A stretch of 59,975 nucleotides of DNA from Streptomyces carpinensis (GTDB taxonomy: Bacteria > Actinomycetota > Actinomycetes > Streptomycetales > Streptomycetaceae): positions 1 through 59,975 of the forward strand of contig NZ_MUBM01000167.1 of the NCBI RefSeq assembly GCF_002154505.1, given 5' to 3'. This document shows, in pieces, positions 15,524 to 26,309 of this stretch. The notes beneath the pieces were generated by a model, which saw nothing but the letters and a program-made list of their open reading frames with translations, ran no database searches and was not told where the DNA came from. How positions within the stretch are numbered: the stretch's first letter is position 1; each line of letters opens with the position of its first letter. Position numbers and translations under genes: made by a program.

Positions 15524-16063
15524 TCAGAGGACGTCACCGTCACGCCAGTCGAAGAGCAGCTCGGCGCCGGGGTCGGCCGCGTCGGCGGGCGCGGGCCACA
15601 CGTACGTCGAGCCCTCCTCCTCGGCCAGCCGCGCCACGCCGTCGGGACCGAGCGCCAGGATGCGTCCGCCCCACGCCCGCCAGCCACGGGCCGCGTACAG
15701 CCGGGCGCCGTCGTCGCTCGCGGACAGGGCACCGAAGGCGTAGGCGCGCGTGACGATCCCTTCGAGCGCGGCCATGATCCGGCCGCCGAGCCCGGTGCGG
15801 CGCACGTCGTGCCGGACGGCGACGCCCTCGACATAGCCGATCCGCAGCCACCGCCCGCGGTAGCGCACCCGCCGCATGACGACGGCCCCGTGTGCGGCTA
15901 GCCCGCGCCCGTCGTACGCGAGGGCGTGGACGCCGCCCAGCGTGTGGTCCCAGTCGTCGTCGTCGAAGTCGCCGTCGAAGGCGTCGTGCAACAGGGCACG
16001 GACGGCGAGGAGTTCGGCGGGGGCGAGCTCGGCGGTGTGGGCGGTGCGGATCTCGACGGCCAT
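15524..16063 (-). CDS. GNAT acetyltransferase resembling aminoglycoside 2'-N-acetyltransferase AAC(2')
   Basis: The 179-aa protein matches AAC(2')-I layout closely. It has an N-terminal LLHDAFDGDFDDDDWDHTLGGVHALAYD, the acetyl-CoA loop YVEGVAVRHDVRRTGLGGRIMAAL (residues about 78-101), GALSASDDGARLYAARGWRAWGG, and a C-terminal DWRDGDVL ending. AAC(2') enzymes acetylate the 2'-amino group of aminoglycosides such as gentamicin or tobramycin, and chromosomal copies occur in mycobacteria. Whether this one confers resistance or serves another amine is unknown. It stands alone on the minus strand, divergent from a DUF1877-like gene. Confidence 0.8.
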   Translation of the reverse strand: MAVEIRTAHTAELAPAELLAVRALLHDAFDGDFDDDDWDHTLGGVHALAYDGRGLAAHGAVVMRRVRYRGRWLRIGYVEGVAVRHDVRRTGLGGRIMAALEGIVTRAYAFGALSASDDGARLYAARGWRAWGGRILALGPDGVARLAEEEGSTYVWPAPADAADPGAELLFDWRDGDVL

Positions 16064-16194
16064 CGCAGCAGTATCCCGGGCGAGGGCAGAACAGGACCAC
16101 GAGCGCCGGCCTCGTACGGGACCTCCCGCGCCGCGACGTCACCGCCCGCGTCCTTCGAGGGCCGTTGTCGGTGGCCTGCCCTACTCTCCCCGGC

Positions 16195-16686
16195 ATGGGC
16201 TACCACCTGCACCTCATCGCCGTCCGGGAGGACGAGCTGCGCGACGACGCGGCCTGGCTGGACGAGCTCTTCGACGCCGCCTGGGACGCCGAACCGGCGC
16301 CGGACACCGTCCAGATGGTGGTCCAGAAGGACTTCGTCGCCCTGGACCGCCTCGTGTGCGGGGAGGAGAAGCACGCCATCGGCCCGGAGGAACCGGCGTC
16401 CCTGCTGATATGCGGCGGCCGTCCCGTGTACCACCCGCGGCACCAGGAGGGGCCGCCCTACGTACTCCTGACCGCCGCCGAGGTGCGCCTGGCCGGGCGG
16501 TTCGTGGAGTCGACGGACTTCGAGGAGCTCTGGGCGGCGGCCGGTGACGAGTTCGAGCACGACCCGGTGGGCCGGGAGGAGGGCGAGATGCGCGCGATGT
16601 TCCGGCGGTACTACGAACGGCTGCGCGACACCTACGGTCGGGCGGCGGGCGAGGACCGGGCCATGGCCAAGCACTTCTCCTTCTGA
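16195..16686 (+). CDS. DUF1877-like protein
   Basis: This 163-aa soluble protein begins MGYHLHLIAVREDELRDDAAWLDELFDAAW. It continues with a region around WAAAGDEFEHDPVG and a helical C-terminus ending MAKHFSF. The pattern of a short N-terminal strand followed by surface-charged helices and a YVLLTAAEV strand resembles DUF1877 proteins of unknown function. The ATG at 16195 is picked because the upstream in-frame sequence is the shadow of the divergent acetyltransferase gene. No signal peptide or catalytic motif is seen. Confidence 0.65.
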   Translation: MGYHLHLIAVREDELRDDAAWLDELFDAAWDAEPAPDTVQMVVQKDFVALDRLVCGEEKHAIGPEEPASLLICGGRPVYHPRHQEGPPYVLLTAAEVRLAGRFVESTDFEELWAAAGDEFEHDPVGREEGEMRAMFRRYYERLRDTYGRAAGEDRAMAKHFSF

Positions 16687-16744
16687 CGCACCCCACACGC
16701 CCCCCGGATCTCCTTCCGGCGCACCTGACCCCGGACATGGCACC

Positions 16745-16780
16745 GCCCCCGGTCCGGAGGGTTGCTTCCGGATCGGGGGC
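16745..16780. terminator. terminator between the DUF1877-like gene and pruA
   Basis: An inverted repeat (GCCCCCG and TCCGGA against TCCGGA and CGGGGGC, one mismatch) forms a 14-bp arm hairpin with an 8-nt loop between convergent genes. It probably serves both strands. Confidence 0.6.
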
Positions 16781-16816
16781 GGAGTTCGCGGGTCCTGCCC
16801 GGCTGTCGGGGCCCGG

Positions 16817-16856
16817 GTGCGGGCCCGGGGGTCAGCCCGTGTGCGGGCCCAGGAGG

Positions 16857-16872
<16 letters not shown>
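16817..16872. repeat. duplicated 3' end of pruA (24/25-bp tandem repeat)
   Basis: The heptamer GTGCGGG recurs at 16817, 16841 and 16866, with flanking bases conserved. Read on the minus strand, the last pruA codons (Pro-His-Met-Gly-stop) are followed by a copy reading Pro-His-Thr-Gly-stop. It looks like a small duplication that includes the stop codon. Confidence 0.6.
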
Positions 16873-18497
<1,625 letters not shown>

Positions 18498-18548
18498 GGG
18501 TTCCGGAACTCCTTGACTTGAGCGGTGGGTCGGGCGTGGGGTGCGGGC

Positions 18549-19475
18549 TCAGCCCTTGCTGACCATCGAGCGGAGGAAGAAGCGCAGGTTGGCCGGCTTC
18601 TCCGCCAGGCGCCGCATGAAGTAGCCGTACCAGTCGGTGCCGTAGGCGGTGTAGACGCGCATGCGGTGGCCCTCGGCGGCCAGCCGCAGGTGCTCGTCGC
18701 TGCGGATGCCGTACAGCATCTGGAACTCGTACTCGTCGAGCTTGCGGCCGGCCGTGCGGGCCAGCTCCTGCGCGACGGAGATCAGGCGCGGGTCGTGGGA
18801 CCCGATCATCGGATACCCGTCGCCCTCCATGAGGGTGCGCAGGATCCGGACGTACGCCTTGTCGATCTCGTGCTTGTTCTGGTAGGCGACCTCGGCGGGC
18901 TCCTTGTAGGCGCCCTTCACCAACCGTACGCGGCTGCCGCTCGCGGCGAGGCGGCGGGCGTCGGCCTCGGTGCGGAAGAGGTACGCCTGGATGACGCAGC
19001 CGGTCTGCGGGAAGTCCTTCCGCAGCTCCTCGTGAATGGCGAACATCGAGTCGAGGGTGGTGTGGTCCTCCGCGTCCAGCGTGACCGTGGTGCCGATGGC
19101 GGCGGCGGCCTCGACCACCGGGCGGACGTTGGCGAGCGCCAGCTCGTGGCCGCCGGGGAGCGCCTGGCCGAACATGGACAGCTTCACCGACATCTCGACC
19201 TTCGGGCCGAGCTCCAGGTCCTTGAGCCGGTCGATCAGCAGCAGGTAGGCGTCGCGCGCGGCGGTGGCCTGCTCGGGGGTGGTGATGTCCTCGCCGACCA
19301 CGTCCATGGTCAGCTCCAGGCCCCGCCCGGTCAGCTCCCCGATGATGGGGACGATGTCGTCCACGGTCTCGCCGGGGATGAAGCGGTCGACGACCTGCTT
19401 GGTCACCGGGGCCGCCGAGATCAGGCGTCGCATCCGGTCGCTGCGCGACGCGGCAAGAATCACGGGACCCAGCAC
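18549..19475 (-). CDS. monofunctional proline dehydrogenase
   Basis: The 308-aa FAD enzyme oxidises proline to 1-pyrroline-5-carboxylate at the membrane side of the respiratory chain. It has the TIM-barrel strands DVVGEDITT, SVKLSMFG and TLDAEDH, RLVKGAYKEP, IGSHDPRLI and the signature YFMRRLAEKPANLRFFLRSM, whose two arginines bind the proline carboxylate. GTG at 19475 is chosen because GGAGGTG stands six bases upstream and the family N-terminus LGPVILAASRSDRMRR follows; an upstream start at 19490 is less likely. It precedes pruA and is divergent from a PucR-type regulator. Confidence 0.93.
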   Translation of the reverse strand: MLGPVILAASRSDRMRRLISAAPVTKQVVDRFIPGETVDDIVPIIGELTGRGLELTMDVVGEDITTPEQATAARDAYLLLIDRLKDLELGPKVEMSVKLSMFGQALPGGHELALANVRPVVEAAAAIGTTVTLDAEDHTTLDSMFAIHEELRKDFPQTGCVIQAYLFRTEADARRLAASGSRVRLVKGAYKEPAEVAYQNKHEIDKAYVRILRTLMEGDGYPMIGSHDPRLISVAQELARTAGRKLDEYEFQMLYGIRSDEHLRLAAEGHRMRVYTAYGTDWYGYFMRRLAEKPANLRFFLRSMVSKG

Positions 19476-19577
19476 GGGGCACCTCCACAACAGTCAAAGA
19501 GGGCCGAAACCCGACGATCCGGGGACGGCACGGAGAACCACCGTGAAAGTTAAGGATCCCTCCGATCGTCTGCCATC

Positions 19578-19587
19578 GACAGCTGTC
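19578..19587. promoter_or_regulatory. 10-bp palindrome GACAGCTGTC in the divergent proline promoter region
   Basis: A perfect palindrome lies between the proline dehydrogenase gene and the regulator gene (179-bp gap). It is a candidate binding site for the adjacent PucR-type regulator. No second copy was seen. Confidence 0.3.
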
Positions 19588-19654
19588 ACGCATCCGTGGA
19601 CGCGATCTCAGACAGATGTATGAAGTGCCTGCGAAAATGGGGGAGAATGCCCGG

Positions 19655-20842
19655 GTGACGGCGGATTACAAGGGTGACTACCAGGAGCTGGTCGACGAGA
19701 TCTCGGAGCTGCTCGGCGCGCCCGCCACGCTGGAGAACCGGAACTTCGAACTGATCGCCTTCGGCGCCTACGACAGCGAGGGCGACCTGGACCCGTCGGC
19801 CCTGGACCCGGTGCGCACCCGTTCGATCCTCACCCGCCGCTCCACGGCCGCGGTGCGCCGTTGGTTCGAGGGCTTCGGCATCACCCGGGCCACGGGCCCG
19901 GTCCGGATCCCGCCCACCCCCGAGGCGGGCGTGTACCGGGGGCGGATCTGTCTGCCGGTACGCCACCGCGGTGTCGTCCTCGGCTACGTCTGGCTCCTGG
20001 ACGACGATCCGGGGCCGACCGAACAGCAGCTGGCGGCCGCCATGCGGGTGACCGCGCGGATCGGCGCGCTGCTCGCGGACGAGGCGCAGCACGGCGCCGA
20101 CCTCACCCGGGAGCTGCGCACGGTGCTGACCGCCGAGCGGGGCTGGCCGCGGGACATGGCGGTGGCGGAGCTGCGGACCGCCCTGGGTGCGCGCGCGGAC
20201 GGGCCGCACACGGTGGTGTGCGTGGCCCCCTGGCCCTCGGCGGACCCCGACGACGCCCCGTCGGTGCGCACCCTGCCGGGCGCGACGGCCCTGTGCACCG
20301 TGCCCTGGGGGGCTACGGCCCAGTGCCTGGCGCTGCTGGTACGGCTGCGCTCGACGGACACGCTGACCCCGGCGGTGTCGGCGGCCACGCGGCTGCTGGA
20401 ACGGGCGGGTGGCGGTGATCGGGGCGGGCGGACCGCCGCCGGTGGGGTCGCCGCCGGCCGGATGGGGCTGGCCGAGCTGGGCAGCGCCTGGGCGGAGGCG
20501 TCGGCCGCCGCGCGGGCCGCGCTGGCGGAGCCGCGTTTCGGGCCCGTCGCCGATTGGGCGTCGATCGGGCCGTTCCGGCTGCTCACCGCGTTGCCGCCGG
20601 AGGCCGCGCACGACCCCGCCGTGCACACCCTGCTCTCCCCCGCCCACCAGGAGCTGGCCCGCACCGCCGAGGTCTTCCTCGACTGCGCGGGCCAGGCCGG
20701 CCGGGCCGCCGCCGGGCTGGGCATCCACCGCCAGACCCTCTACTACCGGTTGTCCCGGGTGGAGCAGCTGACCGGCCTCGATCTGGACGACGGCGAGGAC
20801 CGGCTGCTGCTGCACATGGCGCTCAAGGCGGCCCGGCTGTAG
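19655..20842 (+). CDS. PucR-type helix-turn-helix regulator, probable activator of proline catabolism
   Basis: The roughly 395-aa protein has an N-terminal sensory region (YQELVDEISELLGAPATLENRNFELIAFGAYD), a central GGDEF-like-fold region, and the C-terminal PucR helix-turn-helix, AHQELARTAEVFLDCAGQAGRAAAGLGIHRQTLYYRLSRVEQLTGLDLDDGEDRLLLHMALK. Family members activate catabolic genes in response to substrate. Divergence from the proline dehydrogenase-pruA pair suggests it controls them. GTG at 19655 with GGGGGAG about nine bases upstream is the favoured start; in-frame alternatives are 19616 and 19637. Confidence 0.85.
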   Translation: MTADYKGDYQELVDEISELLGAPATLENRNFELIAFGAYDSEGDLDPSALDPVRTRSILTRRSTAAVRRWFEGFGITRATGPVRIPPTPEAGVYRGRICLPVRHRGVVLGYVWLLDDDPGPTEQQLAAAMRVTARIGALLADEAQHGADLTRELRTVLTAERGWPRDMAVAELRTALGARADGPHTVVCVAPWPSADPDDAPSVRTLPGATALCTVPWGATAQCLALLVRLRSTDTLTPAVSAATRLLERAGGGDRGGRTAAGGVAAGRMGLAELGSAWAEASAAARAALAEPRFGPVADWASIGPFRLLTALPPEAAHDPAVHTLLSPAHQELARTAEVFLDCAGQAGRAAAGLGIHRQTLYYRLSRVEQLTGLDLDDGEDRLLLHMALKAARL

Positions 20843-21472
20843 TCAGCTCTTCCCGGCCGGCTCCGCCGCCTTCTTCCGGGCCTGCTCCGCTCCCGCGATC
20901 ACCCGGCGCAGCCCCTCGGTGAGCCGGTCGGCGTCGGTCGCCGAGTCCGGGTCGAAGAGCCACTGCACCATGAGCCCGTTGAGCAGGGTCTGGTAGAAGC
21001 GGCCCTCCGTGTCGACGGTCTCCTTGTCGAGCTCCCTCTCCGGGACGCCGGTGAACATCGAGACCAGCCCCGAACGCCCCTCCCCCTGGGCCTCGCCCAG
21101 CAGCCGGCGCACCTCCGACATCCGGTCGCCCTGGAAGATGAGCTCGAAGCTCAGCAGCCAGATGGCCCGCGACTCGGGGACCGAGCGGATGACGCTCGCC
21201 CACACGTCCCGGAAGCGCTCCAGCGAACCGGAGGGCGCCGTCGTCTCGCCGCCCGCGCCCCATCCGGGGCCCGGAGCCATGGTCTCCCCCACGCCCTCGA
21301 TCAACGACACGTACGCCTGCGCCAGCAGCGCGTCCTTCGAGCCGTAGTGGTAGCCGATGGACGCGAGGTTGGTCCCCGACGCCTTGACGACGTCCCGCGC
21401 GGTCGTGCGCAGGAAGCCCTTCTCCAGCAGGCAGCTCTTGGCGCCTTCCAGCAGATCCTCACGATGTCCCAT
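20843..21472 (-). CDS. TetR family repressor of the divergent MFS exporter
   Basis: The 209-aa protein has a TetR helix-turn-helix at residues about 8-55 (LLEGAKSCLLEKGFLRTTARDVVKASGTNLASIGYHYGSKDALL). The effector domain has the PESRAIWLLSFE region of TetR_C proteins. Its stop codon abuts the stop of the convergent PucR gene with no gap. ATG at 21472 lies six bases after TAGGCT, a possible -10, so the message may be leaderless. Two 18-bp direct repeats in the 96-bp intergenic region are likely its operators. Confidence 0.9.
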   Translation of the reverse strand: MGHREDLLEGAKSCLLEKGFLRTTARDVVKASGTNLASIGYHYGSKDALLAQAYVSLIEGVGETMAPGPGWGAGGETTAPSGSLERFRDVWASVIRSVPESRAIWLLSFELIFQGDRMSEVRRLLGEAQGEGRSGLVSMFTGVPERELDKETVDTEGRFYQTLLNGLMVQWLFDPDSATDADRLTEGLRRVIAGAEQARKKAAEPAGKS

Positions 21473-21494
21473 GCGAGCAGCCTACCCGCGGTCC

Positions 21495-21561
21495 ATACAA
21501 GCGTCCTAGACAAGTGACTTATACAAGCGTTCTAGACAGCCGTATAAGACGTGTGTACATT
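21495..21561. promoter_or_regulatory. paired direct-repeat operators and leaderless MFS promoter
   Basis: ATACAAGCGTYCTAGACA occurs at 21495-21512 (Y=C) and 21521-21538 (Y=T), 26 bp apart. The second copy ends in TAGACA, which with a 17-bp spacer and TACATT (21556-21561) makes a good promoter placing transcription start at or just before the ATG at 21569. The first copy overlaps the -35 region expected for the divergent tetR promoter. Occupancy of both copies would block both genes. Confidence 0.6.
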
Positions 21562-21568
21562 CCTTGGC

Positions 21569-23134
21569 ATGACGAACTCGACGAGCACCACCACGACCGC
21601 GGCCGGTCGCGCCGGCCGCCGCGAATGGACCGCCCTCGGCGTGCTGATGCTTCCGCTGCTGCTGGTCTCGATGGACGTCTCGGTCCTCTACTTCGCCATC
21701 CCGGCGATCAGCGCGGACCTGGAGCCGAGCGGCACCCAGCAGCTGTGGATCTTCGACATCTACGCGTTCGTCCTGGCGGGCCTGCTGATGACGATGGGCT
21801 CGCTCGGCGACCGCATCGGCCGCCGCAAGCTGCTGCTGATCGGGGCCGCCGCCTTCGGCGCCGCCTCGCTGACGGCCGCGTACGCGAACAGCGCCGAGAC
21901 CCTGATCGCCGCCCGCGCCGTCCTCGGCCTCGGGGGCGCGACCCTGATGCCCTCGACCATGGCGCTGGTCCGCACGATGTTCACCGACCCCGGCCAGCGG
22001 GCGAAGGCGATCGGCATCTGGTCCGGTGTGATGACCGGCGGCATCGCGCTGGGCTCGGTGCTGAGTGGTGTGCTGGTGCAGTACTTCTGGTGGGGCTCGG
22101 TCTTCCTGGTCAACCTGCCCGCGATGGCGCTGCTGCTGGTGCTGGGCCCGATCCTGCTGCCCGAGTCGAAGAATCCCGAGCCCGGCCGCTTCGACCTCCT
22201 CGGCGTGCCGCTGTCGATGGCGGCGGTGCTCCCGGTGATCTACGGCCTGAAGGAGATCCCGTCCGAGGGCGTGCACCCGCTCTACGTCGTCTCGATCGCC
22301 GTGGGCCTGCTCTTCGCGGCCCTGTTCGTCCACCGCCAGCGCACGGCGGCCACCCCGATGATCTCTCCGGCACTGTTCCGCGGCCGGGGCTTCGCCCCCG
22401 CGGTCGTCCTGAACCTCCTGTCCTCGTTCGCGATGATGGGCTCGGCCTTCTTCACCACCCAGTACCTGCAGTCGGTGCTCGGCAAGAGCGCGATGGAGGC
22501 GGCCCTGTGGGCGCTGCTGCCCTCGGTGCCGATCGGGATGGCGGCCCCGATGGCGACGCAGCTGGTGCAGAAGGGCGTCAAGCGCGCACACGTCGTCGCG
22601 GCGGGCTTCACCATCGCCGCGACCGGCTACGGAATGCTCGCCCTGGCCGGCACGGACTCGCTCTGGCTGGTGCTGGTCGCCTGCGGAGTGCTGGCCTCCG
22701 GCATCGTGATGGTGATGTCCCAGCTGACCGACCTGGCCCTGGGCGCGGCCCCGGTGGAGCAGGCGGGCGCGGCCTCGTCACTGCTGGAGACGGGCGCGGA
22801 GTTCGGCGGCGCGCTCGGCATGGCGGTCCTCGGCTCCATCGGTACGGCGATCTACCGCCACGAGATCCCGGCCGGCGCCCCGGCCCCGGCCCGCGAGACC
22901 CTCGGTGGTGCGCTCGCCGTCGCCGGCCGGCTTCCGGGACGTACGGGCGAGACCCTGGTGGCGGCGGCGCGGGATGCCTTCACGAGCGGGATGCACGGGG
23001 CGGCCGTCGCGGGGGCGGCGGTGCTGGTCGTCGCGGCGGTGGCGGCGGCGACCACGCTGCGCCGGATCCACGTGAAGGAGAGCGCGGCGGTCACGGAGAC
23101 GGAACAGGCCGGCACCGTCGAGGCGGCCGCCTGA
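21569..23134 (+). CDS. DHA2-type MFS multidrug exporter (14 helices)
   Basis: The 521-aa protein contains the DHA2 hallmarks: LLLVSMDVSVLYFAIPAISADL in helix 1, MGSLGDRIGRRKLLLIGA in loop 2-3, and motif C-like GIWSGVMTGGIALGSVLSG in helix 5. About 14 membrane segments are predicted. Such EmrB/QacA-like proteins export drugs or natural products with protons. The ATG at 21569 has no ribosome site but sits at the predicted transcription start, consistent with a leaderless message. Adjacent TetR and operators suggest drug-inducible expression. A strong terminator follows at 23156-23193. Confidence 0.9.
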   Translation: MTNSTSTTTTAAGRAGRREWTALGVLMLPLLLVSMDVSVLYFAIPAISADLEPSGTQQLWIFDIYAFVLAGLLMTMGSLGDRIGRRKLLLIGAAAFGAASLTAAYANSAETLIAARAVLGLGGATLMPSTMALVRTMFTDPGQRAKAIGIWSGVMTGGIALGSVLSGVLVQYFWWGSVFLVNLPAMALLLVLGPILLPESKNPEPGRFDLLGVPLSMAAVLPVIYGLKEIPSEGVHPLYVVSIAVGLLFAALFVHRQRTAATPMISPALFRGRGFAPAVVLNLLSSFAMMGSAFFTTQYLQSVLGKSAMEAALWALLPSVPIGMAAPMATQLVQKGVKRAHVVAAGFTIAATGYGMLALAGTDSLWLVLVACGVLASGIVMVMSQLTDLALGAAPVEQAGAASSLLETGAEFGGALGMAVLGSIGTAIYRHEIPAGAPAPARETLGGALAVAGRLPGRTGETLVAAARDAFTSGMHGAAVAGAAVLVVAAVAAATTLRRIHVKESAAVTETEQAGTVEAAA

Positions 23135-23155
23135 CGACCCCACCACCATGGGAAA

Positions 23156-23193
23156 GGCGCCGGCGGAGCTGGGTTTCCAGCTCCGCCGGCGCC
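23156..23193 (+). terminator. terminator after the MFS exporter
   Basis: A perfect 17-bp stem, GGCGCCGGCGGAGCTGG (23156-23172) with CCAGCTCCGCCGGCGCC (23177-23193), and a GTTT loop; it is followed by TTCGCGTT. It lies 21 bp after the stop codon. Confidence 0.85.
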
Positions 23194-23285
23194 TTCGCGT
23201 TCCAGGTCTGCGTCGATCGGCCCGTCCGGAGGCCACCCCTCTGGGTGCGTTCGAGGACGAGGTCCCTCAGGTCGACACAGGGGGC

Positions 23286-23306
23286 CTGGGGGGCGTGGCC
23301 CCCCAG
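23286..23306 (-). terminator. terminator after serA
   Basis: CTGGGGGGC (23286-23294) and GCCCCCCAG (23298-23306) pair around GTG, 13 bp beyond the serA stop. No U-tract, as is common in Streptomyces. Confidence 0.6.
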
Positions 23307-23319
23307 AGGGGCGGGGAAC

Positions 23320-24909
23320 TCAGGCGAGGTTCACGGACCGGGCCGAGGCGGCCCCGATCTCCGCCGCGACCTCGGCGAGAACGCCGGGCGGCACCGTGTC
23401 GTCGACCGTCAGCACCGCCAGTGCCTCGCCGCCCACCGTGGCACGGGCGACCTGCATGCCGGCGATGTTGATGCCCGCCTCGCCGATGATGCGGCCCACC
23501 GTGCCGACGACGCCCGGACGGTCCTCGTAGCGCAGGACGACCATGTGGTCGGCGAGCGCGAGGTCGACGTCGTAGTCACCGACCGCGACGATCTTCTGGA
23601 GGTGCTTCGGGCCGGCCAGCGTGCCGGAGACCGAGACCTCCTCGCCGTCGGCGAGGGTGCCGCGCACCGTGACGACGTTGCGGTGGTCGGCCGACTCGGA
23701 GCTGGTGGTCAGGCGCACCTCGACGCCGCGCTCCTGCGCGAACAGCGGGGCGTTGACGTAGGACACCGTCTCGTCGACCACGTCCTCGAAGACGCCCTTG
23801 AGCGCGGAGAGCTCCAGCACCTTCACGTCGTGCTGGGTGATCTCGCCGTAGACCTCGACGTCGAGCCGGACCGCGACCTCGCCCGCGAGGGCGGTGAAGA
23901 TGCGGCCGAGGCGCTCGGCGAGCGGCAGGCCCGGCTTGACGTCCTCGGCGATGACACCGCCCTGGACGTTCACCGCGTCCGGTACCAGCTCACCGGCCAG
24001 CGCGAGGCGCACGGACTTGGCGACCGCGATGCCCGCCTTCTCCTGGGCCTCGTCGGTGGAGGCGCCGAGGTGCGGGGTGCAGACCACCTGGTCGAACTCG
24101 AACAGCGGGGAGTCCGTGCACGGCTCCTTGGCGTACACGTCCAGGCCCGCGCCCGCGACCCGGCCCTCCTTGAGCGCCGAGTACAGCGCCTCCTCGTCGA
24201 CGATCCCGCCGCGCGCGGCGTTGACGATGCGGACGCTCGGCTTGACCTTGCGCAGCGCCTCGTCGCCGATCAGGCCGAGGGTCTCGGGGGTCTTGGGAAG
24301 GTGGACGGTGATGAAGTCGGAGACCTCCAGCAGCTCGTCCAGGGTCAGCACCTTGACGCCCATCTGAGCGGCCCGCGCGGGCTGCACGTACGGGTCGTAG
24401 GCGACGACCTTCATTCCGAAGGCGGACATGCGCTGGGCGACCAGGGCGCCGATGCGGCCGAGACCGACGACACCGAGGGTCTTCTCCGCCAGCTCGACAC
24501 CGGTGTACTTGCTCCGCTTCCACTCGCCGTTCTTCAGCGCGGCGTTGGCCTGCGGGATGTTGCGGGCGGTGGCGAGGATCAGACCGCAGGCCAGCTCGGC
24601 GGCGGTCACGATGTTGGAGGTCGGGGCGTTGACGACCATCACGCCGGCCTTGGTGGCGGCGGAGACGTCCACGTTGTCCAGGCCGACACCGGCGCGGGCG
24701 ACGACCTTGAGCCTGTTCGCCGCGGCGATCGCCTCCGCGTCGACCTTGGTGGCCGAGCGGATCAGGATCGCGTCCACGTCGGCGATGGCGGGGAGCAGTT
24801 CGGCACGGTCGGCGCCGTTGCAGTGCCGGATCTCGAAGTCCGGGCCGAGCGCGTCGACGGTGGCGGGCGACAGCTCTTCAGCGATGAGTACGACGGGTTT
24901 CGAGCTCAC
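23320..24909 (-). CDS. serA: D-3-phosphoglycerate dehydrogenase
   Basis: The 529-aa enzyme oxidises 3-phosphoglycerate to 3-phosphohydroxypyruvate, first step of serine synthesis. Residues about 1-300 carry the 2-hydroxyacid dehydrogenase catalytic and NAD domains (LGVVGLGRIGALVAQRM; VNAARGGIVDE; CTPHLGAST). Next comes the allosteric-substrate-binding insert of the long SerA type (residues about 320-450). A C-terminal ACT domain follows (VVLRYEDRPGVVGTVGRIIGEAGINIAGMQVAR) that binds serine. GTG at 24909 with GAGGA five bases upstream is preferred to 24921. It lies downstream of ilvC but with its own 280-bp upstream region. Confidence 0.95.
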   Translation of the reverse strand: MSSKPVVLIAEELSPATVDALGPDFEIRHCNGADRAELLPAIADVDAILIRSATKVDAEAIAAANRLKVVARAGVGLDNVDVSAATKAGVMVVNAPTSNIVTAAELACGLILATARNIPQANAALKNGEWKRSKYTGVELAEKTLGVVGLGRIGALVAQRMSAFGMKVVAYDPYVQPARAAQMGVKVLTLDELLEVSDFITVHLPKTPETLGLIGDEALRKVKPSVRIVNAARGGIVDEEALYSALKEGRVAGAGLDVYAKEPCTDSPLFEFDQVVCTPHLGASTDEAQEKAGIAVAKSVRLALAGELVPDAVNVQGGVIAEDVKPGLPLAERLGRIFTALAGEVAVRLDVEVYGEITQHDVKVLELSALKGVFEDVVDETVSYVNAPLFAQERGVEVRLTTSSESADHRNVVTVRGTLADGEEVSVSGTLAGPKHLQKIVAVGDYDVDLALADHMVVLRYEDRPGVVGTVGRIIGEAGINIAGMQVARATVGGEALAVLTVDDTVPPGVLAEVAAEIGAASARSVNLA

Positions 24910-25148
24910 GTGAGTCCTCACAAGTCCAATGCGTGCGGACGGCCGTCCCGACGGCCGCAGGCGGTGGAGGGGGGCTAGCCGCGTGGAAGACGCACGACGC
25001 TGTGGGCCTGACGCGTTGTTGTGCAGCAGTGTAGTGGCGTCGCGTGCGTCGTATTACGCCGCTGCGGAAGGATCACCCGTCCGTGGCTGGACGGGGTGGA
25101 CAACGCCGCGAGTCCACCTTCGACTGACGACGTTACTCCGGGTCCGGC

Positions 25149-25178
25149 AAAAGGGGCCGGAGCATCTGCTCCGGCCCC
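25149..25178 (-). terminator. terminator after ilvC
   Basis: A perfect 12-bp stem (TGCTCCGGCCCC pairing with GGGGCCGGAGCA, 25153-25178) followed on the minus strand by TTTT (25149-25152). It lies 13 bp past the ilvC stop. The rest of the 280-bp gap up to serA (24910-25148) shows no gene. Confidence 0.85.
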
Positions 25179-25191
25179 TCCGCCACGAGGC

Positions 25192-26190
<999 letters not shown>

Positions 26191-26267
26191 TTTGGGTTCT
26201 CTCCTTGGTGTGCAGGTTGTGCGTCCCACCGTATGCCGGTGAGGGGACGGGAGGTTCGGGGGTCTCG

Positions 26268-26305
26268 GTATACGGGCGGCCGGTGTCCCCCGACCGCCCG
26301 AATAC
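26268..26305 (-). terminator. hairpin between ilvN and ilvC
   Basis: GTATACGGGCGG (26268-26279) and CCGCCCGAATAC (26294-26305) pair with one mismatch around a 14-nt loop, directly after the ilvN stop. No U-tract. It may terminate or reduce ilvBN transcription into ilvC, or stabilise the ilvBN message. Confidence 0.5.
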
Positions 26306-26309
26306 GTCG

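Noticed and set aside
21514..24978. 1154-codon plus-strand frame spanning the MFS gene and serA antisense
   Set aside because: It crosses a strong terminator and two genes in wrong frames; composition is Arg/Gly/Pro low-complexity with no domain.
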